Positions 22,299 through 30,103 of a stretch of 30,103 nucleotides of DNA are shown here, piece after piece. The stretch comes from an uncultured bacterium. Lineage in GTDB: Bacteria > Bacteroidota > Bacteroidia > Bacteroidales > Muribaculaceae. Under the pieces are notes generated by a model. It searched no databases, was not told the DNA's origin, and saw only the letters and a list, made by a program, of their open reading frames with translations. Both the position numbers and the translations under genes were made by a program. The stretch spans positions 1-30,103 of the forward strand of contig CAJMNI010000031.1 in assembly GCA_905214735.1 (NCBI GenBank). Reading direction: 5' to 3'. How positions within the stretch are numbered: position 1 is the stretch's first letter; the number at the start of each line of letters is the position of its first letter.

Positions 22299-25124
22299 AT
22301 GGCAACACAAAGCGAGGCAGCATTAGAACAAGGGCTCATTAAAGCTCTGCAAAGTATGGACTATGAGTTCGTGCAGATTGAAGAAGAAACCAATCTGCAC
22401 AAGAACTTTAAGCGTCAATTAGAAATTCATAATAAAGGTGCACTTAAAACAGTCGGCAGGACAGAACTGACTGACAAGGAGTTTGAACGCGTTCTAATCC
22501 ATTTGGAGGGAGGAACTCGTTTTGAAAAGGCTAAGAAGCTTCGCGACCTTTTGGCACTCGATCTTGATAATGGCAAACGAGTATGGCTCGAATTTCTCAA
22601 CACTCAGAAATGGTGCCAGAACGAATTCCAGGTATCTAATCAAATAACAGTTGAAGGACGGAAGAAATGCCGTTATGACGTTACCATCCTAATAAATGGT
22701 CTGCCCCTTGTTCAGATTGAACTTAAACGTCGCGGTGTAGAACTCAAAGAGGCTTATAATCAAATTCAACGTTATCACAAGACCTCTTTTCATGGATTAT
22801 TTGACTATATTCAATTATTCGTCATATCTAATGGAGTGAACACTCGATATTTCGCCAATAATCCAAATCAAGGTTACAAATTTACATTTAATTGGACTGA
22901 CATCAAGAATCATCCTTTCAACGATCTTGGCTTGTTTGCCTCTGAATTTTTCGACAGGTGCACACTCGGAAAGCTAATCAGCAAATATATTGTTCTTCAT
23001 GAAACCGATAAATATTTAATGGTATTACGTCCATATCAGTATTATGCGGTTGAGAGGATTATAGATCGTGTAAATAACTCCACAAAGAATGGCTATATTT
23101 GGCATACTACTGGTGCGGGTAAGACACTTACTTCATTCAAGGCGGCCCAACTTGTAGCTGAAATTCAAGAAGTAGATAAGGTGATGTTCGTTGTAGACCG
23201 TCACGACCTCGATACACAGACACAGGAGGAATATGAAGCCTTTGAAAAGGGAGCGGTAGACCATACTGATGATACCACGGAGCTTATACGCCGTTTAAAT
23301 GGCCAGAGTAAAATTATCATAACTACCATTCAGAAACTTAATGCTGCTGTGAGCAAGGAGCATTACAGCCGTCAAATCGAAGGAATGCGTGACAAACGTA
23401 TAATAATGATCTTCGATGAATGCCATCGTAGCCAATTCGGAGAAAGTCACAAAAATATTGTAAAATTCTTCCGCAACTCTCAATTGTTCGGATTCACCGG
23501 CACGCCTATCTTCCAAGAAAACAGCATTGGCAAACGCACTACGGCTGAGATTTTTCACGATTGCTTGCATTATTATCTTATCAAGGATGCAATCGCAGAC
23601 GAAAATGTTCTTGGCTTCCTTATCGAATATGTGACCGGAAATGTAACGCCATCTAATGAGGTGCAAGAAATAGCTCGAAAGACAGAGATTGCTAAATACA
23701 TTCTTAACAACTTCGAACGCTCAACTCTAAATGGAGAATTTGATGCGCTGTTTGCTGTTTCATCCGTGCCGGAACTAATCCAATATTATAAGATTTTCAA
23801 ATCACTTAACCCGAAAATCAATATAGGAGCAGTCTTTACATATGCAGCGAACCCATCGCAAGACGATGCAAAAACAGGCGACAACGATGGTTTCGAAACT
23901 AACAATGTAGATGCTGATGAATTGCAACTTATAATGGATGACTATAATAAAATCTTTGATACGCAATTCACTACCGATACATTCAGAGCGTATTATGATG
24001 ACATAAACCGCCGTCTGCGAAAGAAGCATCCGGATCCCCGCCCCCTTGACCTCTGCATTGTAGTAGGAATGTTTCTAACGGGATTTGATTCAAAGAAACT
24101 CAACACGCTTTATATCGACAAGAATCTTGAATATCATGGTTTGTTACAGGCGTTCAGCCGTACGAACCGTGTTATCAACGAAAAGAAGCGTTTTGGGAAA
24201 ATAATATGTTTCCGCGACCTTAAGGATCGTGTTGACGATAGTCTGCGACTTTTCAGCAACGAAGAACATACAATTCCAGCCGGTGTGATTCGTCCATCTT
24301 ATAGTGAAGTTCGTACTGCCTATAACGATGCAGCATTAGCTCTCAAAGCCAAATGTGCCACAGTCCAATCAGTCGATTTTCTACAAAGCGAACCTGACAA
24401 ATTGGAATTTATCAAGCTTTTCAGAGAGATAATCAAGACTCATGCTGAAATCAAGGTATATGAAGAATATACCGAGAATGATTCTGAGTTCATTCTGTCG
24501 GAGCAAGAATATAACGACTATTTAAGTAAGTATCTCGATATCGTCATGCCGGTAAAAACATCGGCAGACAATACCCAAACCAATGAACCTGACACGCCTT
24601 ATGGCGAATCTCAGACGGCTGACGATATAGATTTCTATCTTGAACTATTGCATAGCGATGTAATTAACGTTGCTTATATTCTTGCTTTGATTGCCGACCT
24701 TCAGCCCTCCGCCGATGATTACGAAGCTAAACGCAAGAACATCATCGACACAATGATACGAGATTCCGAAATGCGCTCTAAAGCACATCTTATAGATGGT
24801 TTTATCCGAAAGAATGTCGACGATGATGCTGCAAACTTCGAGCGACAGAAAGCCGATGGCACAATTGACCTGGAAGGCCGTTTGCGCAATTATATCTCCA
24901 ATGAGCGTGATGCTGCCATAGAAGCACTCTCCGTATCTGAAGATATCCCCATTGACGTACTTAACAACTATCTTCGGGAATATGATTACTTGCAAAAGTC
25001 GAAACCTGAAATCATTGAGTCAGCTCTGAAAGGGAAACATCTTGGGCTTCTTAAGACCCGCCGGACTCTGAAAAGAATAATTGCGGCTTTAACAAACATT
25101 ATCAAAACATTTACTTGGGACTAA
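22299..25124 (+). CDS. hsdR: Type I restriction enzyme, restriction/translocase subunit
   Basis: From ATG 22299 (MATQSEAALEQGLIKALQSM) the product has 941 residues. The N-terminal nuclease has RYDVTILINGLPLVQIELKR, a PD-(D/E)XK site with Asp127, Glu141 and Lys143. The SF2 motor follows: Walker A HTTGAGKT (269-276), DECH box at about 373-376, FGFTGTP near 408, and a motif VI region LLQAFSRTNRV. The C-terminus should contact HsdM. With HsdM and HsdS it cuts unmodified foreign DNA after ATP-driven translocation. hsdM starts 13 nt downstream. Confidence 0.95.
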   Translation: MATQSEAALEQGLIKALQSMDYEFVQIEEETNLHKNFKRQLEIHNKGALKTVGRTELTDKEFERVLIHLEGGTRFEKAKKLRDLLALDLDNGKRVWLEFLNTQKWCQNEFQVSNQITVEGRKKCRYDVTILINGLPLVQIELKRRGVELKEAYNQIQRYHKTSFHGLFDYIQLFVISNGVNTRYFANNPNQGYKFTFNWTDIKNHPFNDLGLFASEFFDRCTLGKLISKYIVLHETDKYLMVLRPYQYYAVERIIDRVNNSTKNGYIWHTTGAGKTLTSFKAAQLVAEIQEVDKVMFVVDRHDLDTQTQEEYEAFEKGAVDHTDDTTELIRRLNGQSKIIITTIQKLNAAVSKEHYSRQIEGMRDKRIIMIFDECHRSQFGESHKNIVKFFRNSQLFGFTGTPIFQENSIGKRTTAEIFHDCLHYYLIKDAIADENVLGFLIEYVTGNVTPSNEVQEIARKTEIAKYILNNFERSTLNGEFDALFAVSSVPELIQYYKIFKSLNPKINIGAVFTYAANPSQDDAKTGDNDGFETNNVDADELQLIMDDYNKIFDTQFTTDTFRAYYDDINRRLRKKHPDPRPLDLCIVVGMFLTGFDSKKLNTLYIDKNLEYHGLLQAFSRTNRVINEKKRFGKIICFRDLKDRVDDSLRLFSNEEHTIPAGVIRPSYSEVRTAYNDAALALKAKCATVQSVDFLQSEPDKLEFIKLFREIIKTHAEIKVYEEYTENDSEFILSEQEYNDYLSKYLDIVMPVKTSADNTQTNEPDTPYGESQTADDIDFYLELLHSDVINVAYILALIADLQPSADDYEAKRKNIIDTMIRDSEMRSKAHLIDGFIRKNVDDDAANFERQKADGTIDLEGRLRNYISNERDAAIEALSVSEDIPIDVLNNYLREYDYLQKSKPEIIESALKGKHLGLLKTRRTLKRIIAALTNIIKTFTWD

Positions 25125-25137
25125 AAACACGATAACA

Positions 25138-26712
25138 ATGAGCGAAGAACTTCAACAACAACTCCGTGCTCAACTTTGGAATGTTGCCAACACGCTTAGG
25201 GGCAATATGTCAGCCGGCGATTTTATGTATTTTTCCCTGGGTTTTATTTTCTATAAGTACCTATCGGAGAGAATTGAGAAATCAGTAGATGCTGCCCTTG
25301 TCGATGACAATATAACATTCAAGCAGCTATGGCAATCAACTGATGAAGATTCCGAAGAATTGAGGGATGAGGTGCGCAATCAGTGCATGGAATCTATTGG
25401 ATATTTTATTGAACCCGAGTTTCTGTTTTCATCGGTTATTGAATCGATCAATGCAGGCGAGAACATTCTTCCCAAGCTCGAACGGTCGCTCAAACAGATA
25501 GAAGACAGCACCCTCGGTCATGACAGTGAAGAAGATTTCGGAGGTTTATTCTCCGACATCGACCTCAATTCTCCAAAACTTGGCAAAAGTTCAGAAGATA
25601 AAAATTCACTTGTGTCATCGGTTCTCCTTGCTCTTGATGAAATCAAGTTCGGCTCGGAAGCCGCCGACGAGATAGACATTCTTGGCGACGCCTATGAATA
25701 TATGATAGCTCAATTTGCCGCAGGCGCAGGCAAGAAGGCTGGAGAATTTTACACTCCTCAGGAAGTCAGTCAGATCCTTGCCGACATTGTAACAACCGGG
25801 AAGACGCGCCTCCGCAATGTATATGATCCCACTTGCGGCTCAGGCTCATTACTTATACGTGCAGCACGCGAGGGCAAAGCTGAAGACATCTTCGGACAAG
25901 AGAAAAATCCGACAACATATAATCTTTGCCGAATGAATATGCTGCTTCACGGCATTAAGTTCAAGAATTTCTCTATAGCCAACGGCGATACTCTCGAACA
26001 TGATGAATTTCCCGATTGCACAGCCGATCACGGCTTTGATGCCGTGGTAGCCAATCCTCCTTTCTCGCAGACCTGGAGCGCTGCACAGAAGTTCCTGACC
26101 GGCGATGATCGATTCAGTAAAATAGGTGTACTCGCACCTAAATCAAAGGCCGATTTTGCGTTTATTCTTCACATGATCTACCATCTTAACGATGGAGGCA
26201 CAATGGCATGTGTCGCTCCGCACGGTGTTCTGTTTCGTGGTAATGCAGAGGGTACAATTCGCCGCTGGCTCATCGAGAAACGTAACTATATAGATGCGAT
26301 TATCGGACTTCCTGCCAATATTTTCTATGGCACATCAATTCCTACCTGCATTATTGTAGTAAAGAAATGCCGCAAGGCAGATGACAATATTCTGTTTATT
26401 GACGCAAGTCGAGAATTTGAAAAAGTCAAGACACAGAATAAACTACGTCAGGAACACATCGACAAAATCGTAAACACTTATCGTGAGCGTAAAGAAATCG
26501 AACGTTACAGCCACCTTGCAACCATTGAAGAGATAGCGGAGAACGACTACAATCTCAACATCCCCAGATATGTTGATACTTTCGAAGAAGAGGAACCAAT
26601 AGATATCAAGGCTGTAATGGCAGAAATCAAGGAACTTGAGGCTAAACGAACTGAACTTGATAAGGAAATCGAAGTATATCTCCGTGAACTTGGTATCATT
26701 GAAAATGACTAA
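25138..26712 (+). CDS. hsdM: Type I restriction enzyme, N6-adenine methyltransferase subunit
   Basis: The 524-residue product has an N-terminal HsdM domain (LWNVANTLRGNMSAGDFMYF, LGFIFYKYLSERIE) and the methyltransferase core. SAM-binding motif I is DPTCGSGSLL (residues about 230-239) and catalytic motif IV is NPPF (306-309). AGEFYTPQEVSQILADI precedes the core and is typical of HsdM. The C-terminal coiled coil (IKAVMAEIKELEAKRTELDK) should pair with HsdS. It lies between hsdR and hsdS with gaps of 13 and 5 nt, so the three genes form one operon. Confidence 0.96.
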   Translation: MSEELQQQLRAQLWNVANTLRGNMSAGDFMYFSLGFIFYKYLSERIEKSVDAALVDDNITFKQLWQSTDEDSEELRDEVRNQCMESIGYFIEPEFLFSSVIESINAGENILPKLERSLKQIEDSTLGHDSEEDFGGLFSDIDLNSPKLGKSSEDKNSLVSSVLLALDEIKFGSEAADEIDILGDAYEYMIAQFAAGAGKKAGEFYTPQEVSQILADIVTTGKTRLRNVYDPTCGSGSLLIRAAREGKAEDIFGQEKNPTTYNLCRMNMLLHGIKFKNFSIANGDTLEHDEFPDCTADHGFDAVVANPPFSQTWSAAQKFLTGDDRFSKIGVLAPKSKADFAFILHMIYHLNDGGTMACVAPHGVLFRGNAEGTIRRWLIEKRNYIDAIIGLPANIFYGTSIPTCIIVVKKCRKADDNILFIDASREFEKVKTQNKLRQEHIDKIVNTYRERKEIERYSHLATIEEIAENDYNLNIPRYVDTFEEEEPIDIKAVMAEIKELEAKRTELDKEIEVYLRELGIIEND

Positions 26713-26717
26713 TCGCT

Positions 26718-27830
26718 ATGGCTACAAATAAAAAAGAAAAAGTCCTCAATGTGCCAACTCTGAGATTCCCCGGCTTCACCGAAGAATGGCAAAAGTCCGC
26801 ACTTGGCGATATATGCATTGTTCAAATGTGCAAAAGAATATTTGCACACCAAACAAGTCAAGTCGGAGATGTCCCTTTTTATAAAATAGGGACAATAGGT
26901 GGTATTCCCGATAGTTACATCTCAAAAGAACTTTTTGATGAATACCGATGCAAGTACAACTATCCACAACAGGGAGAGGTTATGATTACTTGTGCAGGCA
27001 CAGTTGGGAAAGCTATTCCATTTGATGGCGTAGATTCTTATTTCCAAGATAGTAATATCGTATGGTTGAGTAACCCAACCGATCAGATAAACAACAAATT
27101 CCTGTATTATATAATTTCACGGGTAGAATGGTCTCGACTCAATTCAACAACCATAACTCGGATTTATAATGACGATTTACGGAAGTTAGGAATCTCCTAT
27201 CCAAACAGAACCGAGCAGAAGAAAATTGCGGATTTTCTTTCGCTCCTTGACGAGCGCATCGCGTTGCAAAGCAAGCTGATTGACCGTTTAAAATCCTTAA
27301 TGGACGGAATTATAGATAAGGTCACAGCATGGACTCCGAATATTTCCATTGCAGAATGTCTTGATTGTTATAGTTCAACCTTACAAGAGTGTGAGACAGA
27401 GGAACAAGGCACATATCCTGTTTATGGTGCTAATGGTGTTTGCGGCTATCTTAATTATGCTGCCATTTCAGACTCGGCTATACTCATTGTAAAAGATGGC
27501 TCTGGAGTAGGAAACGTTTCGTATACTAATGGCGATTGCTCGGTAGTAGGCACACTGAATTATCTTATGCCAAAGAAAAATTTTTCAGCGAAGTTTTTAT
27601 ACTTCGTTCTGAAAAGATTTAATTTTCAGCCTTATAAAACCGGCATGGCTATACCACATATTTATTTCAAGGCATATTCAAAGGCTCGCATATTCTGCCC
27701 CGACTATGAAGAACAATCGAGAACAGCGGCATACCTATCTCGCATAGAAGATAAGATTGCTCTTGAAGAAAGATTACTCTGTTTGTTGCAAGAGCAAAAG
27801 CACTATCTACTGTCAGCGATGTTTATATGA
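26718..27830 (+). CDS. hsdS: Type I specificity subunit, expressed copy
   Basis: The 370-residue product sets the DNA sequence recognised by the enzyme. The first target-recognition domain (TRD1) covers about residues 20-160. The central conserved region is EQKKIADFLSLLDERIALQSKLIDRLKSLMDGI (about 165-198). TRD2 covers about 205-330, and the C-terminal conserved region is EDKIALEERLLCLLQEQKHYLLSAMFI. It is the only hsdS copy in line with hsdM (5 nt gap) and with a normal start, so it should be the active one. Its 5' end, centre and 3' end are each repeated in inverted orientation further right. Confidence 0.92.
   Translation: MATNKKEKVLNVPTLRFPGFTEEWQKSALGDICIVQMCKRIFAHQTSQVGDVPFYKIGTIGGIPDSYISKELFDEYRCKYNYPQQGEVMITCAGTVGKAIPFDGVDSYFQDSNIVWLSNPTDQINNKFLYYIISRVEWSRLNSTTITRIYNDDLRKLGISYPNRTEQKKIADFLSLLDERIALQSKLIDRLKSLMDGIIDKVTAWTPNISIAECLDCYSSTLQECETEEQGTYPVYGANGVCGYLNYAAISDSAILIVKDGSGVGNVSYTNGDCSVVGTLNYLMPKKNFSAKFLYFVLKRFNFQPYKTGMAIPHIYFKAYSKARIFCPDYEEQSRTAAYLSRIEDKIALEERLLCLLQEQKHYLLSAMFI
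26751..26789 (+). repeat. hsdS 5' inverted repeat, left copy
   Basis: This block encodes VPTLRFPGFTEEW of the active hsdS. Its first 32 bases are identical to the reverse complement of 30049-30080, and the 39-bp match has one difference. Inversion here would swap the complete hsdS coding content. Confidence 0.9.
27264..27283 (+). repeat. hsdS central inverted repeat, left copy
   Basis: Twenty bases within the central conserved region (encoding LQSKLI) are identical to the reverse complement of 29602-29621. Inversion here would keep the active TRD1 and bring in the C-terminal half of the right-hand hsdS. Confidence 0.8.
27292..27312 (+). repeat. hsdS TRD2-switch repeat A, left copy
   Basis: Twenty-one bases encoding SLMDGI are identical to the reverse complement of 28359-28379, at the exact edge of silent cassette 2. 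Inversion exchanges the TRD2 of the active gene with cassette 2. Confidence 0.88.
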
Positions 27831-27834
27831 ACAT
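27819..27834. repeat. Near-palindrome at tail-to-tail hsdS ends, first junction
   Basis: ATGTTTATATGAACAT encodes AMFI-stop of the active hsdS on the plus strand and VMFI-stop of cassette 2 on the minus strand. Identical sequence recurs at 28967-28982. Confidence 0.8.
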
Positions 27835-28371
27835 TACTGAAAGCAAGTATGCTTTTAGCTTTGCATATGACTGGAGCATAAATTCCCCGTTGAGAATCCT
27901 TGCTTCCATCACATCAAGCGTTTTTGATATTTTCATCTGATTGGAGATTGGATATGAGGTTATTGGGAATTTTGATAAGTCTTTCTTTTGAATATTGGGC
28001 AAACCGGAACCAATGCGAAGTTTCATTATCTCGGATTCCGAATGCTTTAGAAAGTGATATAGATAGCGGTAGTCAATATCACCGCAGATAAGATGCAATG
28101 TGTAACAATGCCCTCCGCTCCATATTGGTGTGGCATTGAACTGAACATAACCACATGAATTACCTCCTTCGCTGATTGAGATCGTACCGGGCGGGGTATT
28201 ATATTCGTTCAAAAATCCTGATGGCGTGATACCTCCATTCATTACCGGATATTCGCCATCATCTAACAATTCACTTCCGTTGATTTGCCTACCTTTCCGA
28301 ATTTCCACGATATTGCCAAGCGACTGATAAACGGTTGATTTTTCAAATAGTCTATGCCTAATTCCGTCCAT
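27823..28371 (-). pseudogene. Silent inverted hsdS 3' half (cassette 2)
   Basis: The 182-codon frame begins inside the central conserved region (MDGI, matching SLMDGI of the active gene). It encodes one complete TRD2 (SLGNIVEIRKGRQINGSELL onward) and ends YAKLKAYLLSVMFI. It lacks a TRD1, promoter and start context, so it is a storage cassette and not a decayed gene. It is tail-to-tail with the active hsdS (8-bp overlap of stop regions) and shares a 21-bp inverted repeat with it at the fusion point. Confidence 0.85.
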
Positions 28372-28379
28372 TAAGGATT
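28359..28379 (-). repeat. hsdS TRD2-switch repeat A, right copy
   Basis: Inverted partner of 27292-27312, at the start of silent cassette 2. Confidence 0.88.
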
Positions 28380-28390
28380 CAGTCTGCCCA

Positions 28391-28978
28391 ATGTCGGCAA
28401 TTGTGGAAATGCTTTATGTTCAATCTACCTCCAAAATTAGACTCGGCGCAGTCATAAAGCAGGTATCTATCAGAAACCGTAATGGCAGTGACCGGAAAGT
28501 TATGTCAGTGAACAACAAATACGGCTTTATTGCTCAGTCTGAACAATTTGAGGAACGATTAGTGGCAAGTGAAGACACCTCAAATTACAAAGTCATTGTT
28601 CCGGGAATATTCGCATACAATCCTGCGAGAATCAATGTCGGATCAATTGCACAATACAACGGAGACAAACCGTGTGTTGTCAGCCCTATGTATATCTGCT
28701 TTGAATGTGAGGAAAAAGTAATCGGCGCTTATCTCGAACATTTCTTTTCTACCAAATATTTCCATAAAGAGATGGAGAAAAGATTAGAGGGAAGCGTAAG
28801 GTTGTGCCTTTCATTTGAAGCACTGTGCAATATTTCCATATCCTTACCGCCGAAAGAGCAACAACAGAAATATGCGCAAGTAGTTGGCAGAATATTAGAA
28901 CAAATCAGCACTGAGACAGATATTCTGCAAGCATATCAAAAGCAAAAGTCATACTTGCTCTCTGCAATGTTTATATGA
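28391..28978 (+). pseudogene. Silent hsdS 3' half (cassette 3)
   Basis: The 195-codon frame starts MSAIVEML, matching the centre of the inverted full-length hsdS (LKSAIVERML). It encodes a TRD2 (IRLGAVIKQVSIRNRNGSDR onward), then the conserved end PPKEQQQKYAQVVGRILEQI and QKQKSYLLSAMFI. No TRD1 or promoter is present. It is head-to-head with cassette 2 (13 bp between their repeats) and tail-to-tail with the hsdS at 28971-30080. Inversion at the shared 17-bp repeat would exchange it with that gene's own TRD2. Confidence 0.83.
28393..28409 (+). repeat. hsdS TRD2-switch repeat B, left copy
   Basis: GTCGGCAATTGTGGAAA, encoding SAIVE, is identical to the reverse complement of 29567-29583. It marks the start of silent cassette 3. 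Confidence 0.85.
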
Positions 28979-28982
28979 ACAT
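28967..28982. repeat. Near-palindrome at tail-to-tail hsdS ends, second junction
   Basis: The same 16 bases as 27819-27834 form the overlapping ends of cassette 3 and the inverted full-length hsdS. The two form a direct repeat about 1.15 kb apart. Confidence 0.8.
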
Positions 28983-30080
28983 AGCAGAAAGTAGATAACA
29001 CTTTTGATTCAATATATCATCCAACAATTTTGTTTCTGTCACGAGTTTATCATCAATCTTATTCAAAAGATTGTCATACATATTCAAAACATCATCATTA
29101 GGCAGCGCAAATTTCATAGTCAGAATATCTGACGGAGAAAGATTGGCAATAGCACCATTACCTCCTTGTATTGACCGAGCTACATTCGTTCTGTACTGGC
29201 TTGTTTGGAAGAGCCATTTGACAAAGCTGTGATTTGGCCGGAATACGCCGCAGAAAGCACCTATTGTCAAAGAGCTTAAACATCCTCCATCATACACGGA
29301 GTTCTTCCCAATTAATGCTGAACTGCCGTTAGCCAAACAGATTACAATATCATTTGTCGCGATTAGTTGTTCCTTTGAAACCCTTTTTGAGATAGTCACA
29401 ACATCAGATTTGAAATTTAGAGGACTTCCAGTGGTAATATTGGTGGCACGCATCACAAGTGTTCCATCGCCATCGGTAATATCTTCTGTTGAATATGTAA
29501 CTCCTCTTATGAATCTTCCTAAGGATGAAAGTATAATTGTTGATTCGGTCTCTTGCTGCAACATCCTTTCCACAATTGCCGACTTTAATTTTTTCAAATC
29601 CTCAATCAGCTTGCTTTGCAATGCAATCCGCTCGTCAAGGAGTGAGAGAAAAGATATTATTTTGTTTCGTTCAATAAGCTCTGGAAATGAAATAGGTATT
29701 TTTTTCAACATTCCACCTGTAATCAGCGGTTGACCCGATCCAAAAATTAGTCGGTTTAGATTATATCGAGTTAGATAGTAATACAGGTAACGTGCTGAAA
29801 TTTTAGCAGATTTTACGATGAGAGTATTATCAGTAATGCCACAAGTTTCATTATTATAGCTAATCTTACCTGCGTTAGCTCCAACCCTTGCTATCAGAAT
29901 CTTTTCTCCTTGATATTGAGCATTATTTGTCTTTCCTATAATTCCAGTTGAGCCATACAGATAAAAATCGCCATTCTCTATTGGGTTTCCGCTTCTTCCG
30001 GCTGATATATTAGGCGCAATTTCTGAGAGCATCAGCGTTTCCCATTCGTCGGTGAAGCCGGGGAATCTCAGAGTTGGCAC
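28971..30080 (-). CDS. hsdS: Type I specificity subunit, inverted and probably silent copy
   Basis: The 369-codon frame encodes both TRDs: PTLRFPGFTDEWETLMLSEI onward for TRD1, the centre FLSLLDERIALQSKLIEDLKKLKSAIVE, TRD2 from SLGRFIRGVTYSTED, and a C-terminus DDILNQKCYLLSAMFI. It points against hsdR-hsdM. The only start at the left of the shared block is a GTG at 30078-30080, and a stop codon lies six codons further upstream, so the copy lacks the 5' end (MATNKKEKVLN) of the active gene. It is most simply a stored allele that becomes active after inversion through the 39-bp repeat. Independent expression from GTG cannot be excluded. Confidence 0.82.
   Translation of the reverse strand: MPTLRFPGFTDEWETLMLSEIAPNISAGRSGNPIENGDFYLYGSTGIIGKTNNAQYQGEKILIARVGANAGKISYNNETCGITDNTLIVKSAKISARYLYYYLTRYNLNRLIFGSGQPLITGGMLKKIPISFPELIERNKIISFLSLLDERIALQSKLIEDLKKLKSAIVERMLQQETESTIILSSLGRFIRGVTYSTEDITDGDGTLVMRATNITTGSPLNFKSDVVTISKRVSKEQLIATNDIVICLANGSSALIGKNSVYDGGCLSSLTIGAFCGVFRPNHSFVKWLFQTSQYRTNVARSIQGGNGAIANLSPSDILTMKFALPNDDVLNMYDNLLNKIDDKLVTETKLLDDILNQKCYLLSAMFI
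29567..29583 (-). repeat. hsdS TRD2-switch repeat B, right copy
   Basis: Inverted partner of 28393-28409, inside the centre of the silent full-length hsdS, just after the central repeat. Confidence 0.85.
29602..29621 (-). repeat. hsdS central inverted repeat, right copy
   Basis: Inverted partner of 27264-27283, inside the centre of the silent full-length hsdS. Confidence 0.8.
30042..30080 (-). repeat. hsdS 5' inverted repeat, right copy
   Basis: This is the inverted partner of 26751-26789 and marks the truncated 5' edge of the silent full-length hsdS. Confidence 0.9.
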
Positions 30081-30103
30081 TTTTATTACCTTGTTTCCTC
30101 AAT

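Noticed and set aside
28391..28978. Independent small specificity protein starting at ATG 28391
   Set aside because: Its first codons match the middle of the neighbouring hsdS and there is no promoter, so it is better read as a silent 3' cassette.

Overview
This window looks like chromosome from a fairly high-GC member of the Bacteroidales, most likely Muribaculaceae (S24-7) or a close relative. That placement is inference. It rests on Bacteroidales-type -7 boxes (TAnnTTTG) upstream of several genes, the lack of Shine-Dalgarno-type starts, the thrS-infC-rpmI-rplT order, a BspA-type leucine-rich repeat protein, an AddB-like nuclease without an N-terminal P-loop, and a type I restriction locus with inverted hsdS copies.

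Positions 1-18989 are ordinary, GC-rich chromosomal backbone. On the minus strand lie the translation operon thrS-infC-rpmI-rplT with a terminator at 178-206, a small secreted leucine-rich repeat protein whose end overlaps thrS, a decayed TPR/TM/LuxR-type regulator remnant, an S4-domain protein (Hsp15 type), a lipoprotein with two META domains, and a type II NADH dehydrogenase. On the plus strand follow a Fic protein with an AbiEi-like N-terminus and a periplasmic TPR protein. Then come pth and rplY (minus), an AddB-like PD-(D/E)XK nuclease (minus), holB (plus, divergent from addB), a sugar-nucleotidyltransferase and galE (plus).

Positions 18990-30103 are an accessory, defence-type region that is visibly more AT-rich in its genes. 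It opens with about 300 bp of low-complexity minisatellites. Next is a 121-bp palindromic repeat (R1), the abiEi-abiEii toxin-antitoxin pair under a 46-bp dyad operator, a second copy of the repeat (R2, 117/121 identical), a RelE/YafQ-type toxin with its antitoxin (minus strand), and a degenerate third copy (R3') whose head and tail are kept but whose centre is replaced. The two toxin-antitoxin modules are therefore each bracketed by repeat elements.

The rest is a type I restriction-modification system: hsdR, hsdM, an expressed hsdS, and three further hsdS sequences in alternating orientation. Short inverted repeats at matching points of the hsdS copies show that this is an invertible specificity locus (shufflon). 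It could combine two N-terminal with four C-terminal target-recognition halves. The recombinase expected to drive it is not in the window and may lie just beyond 30103.
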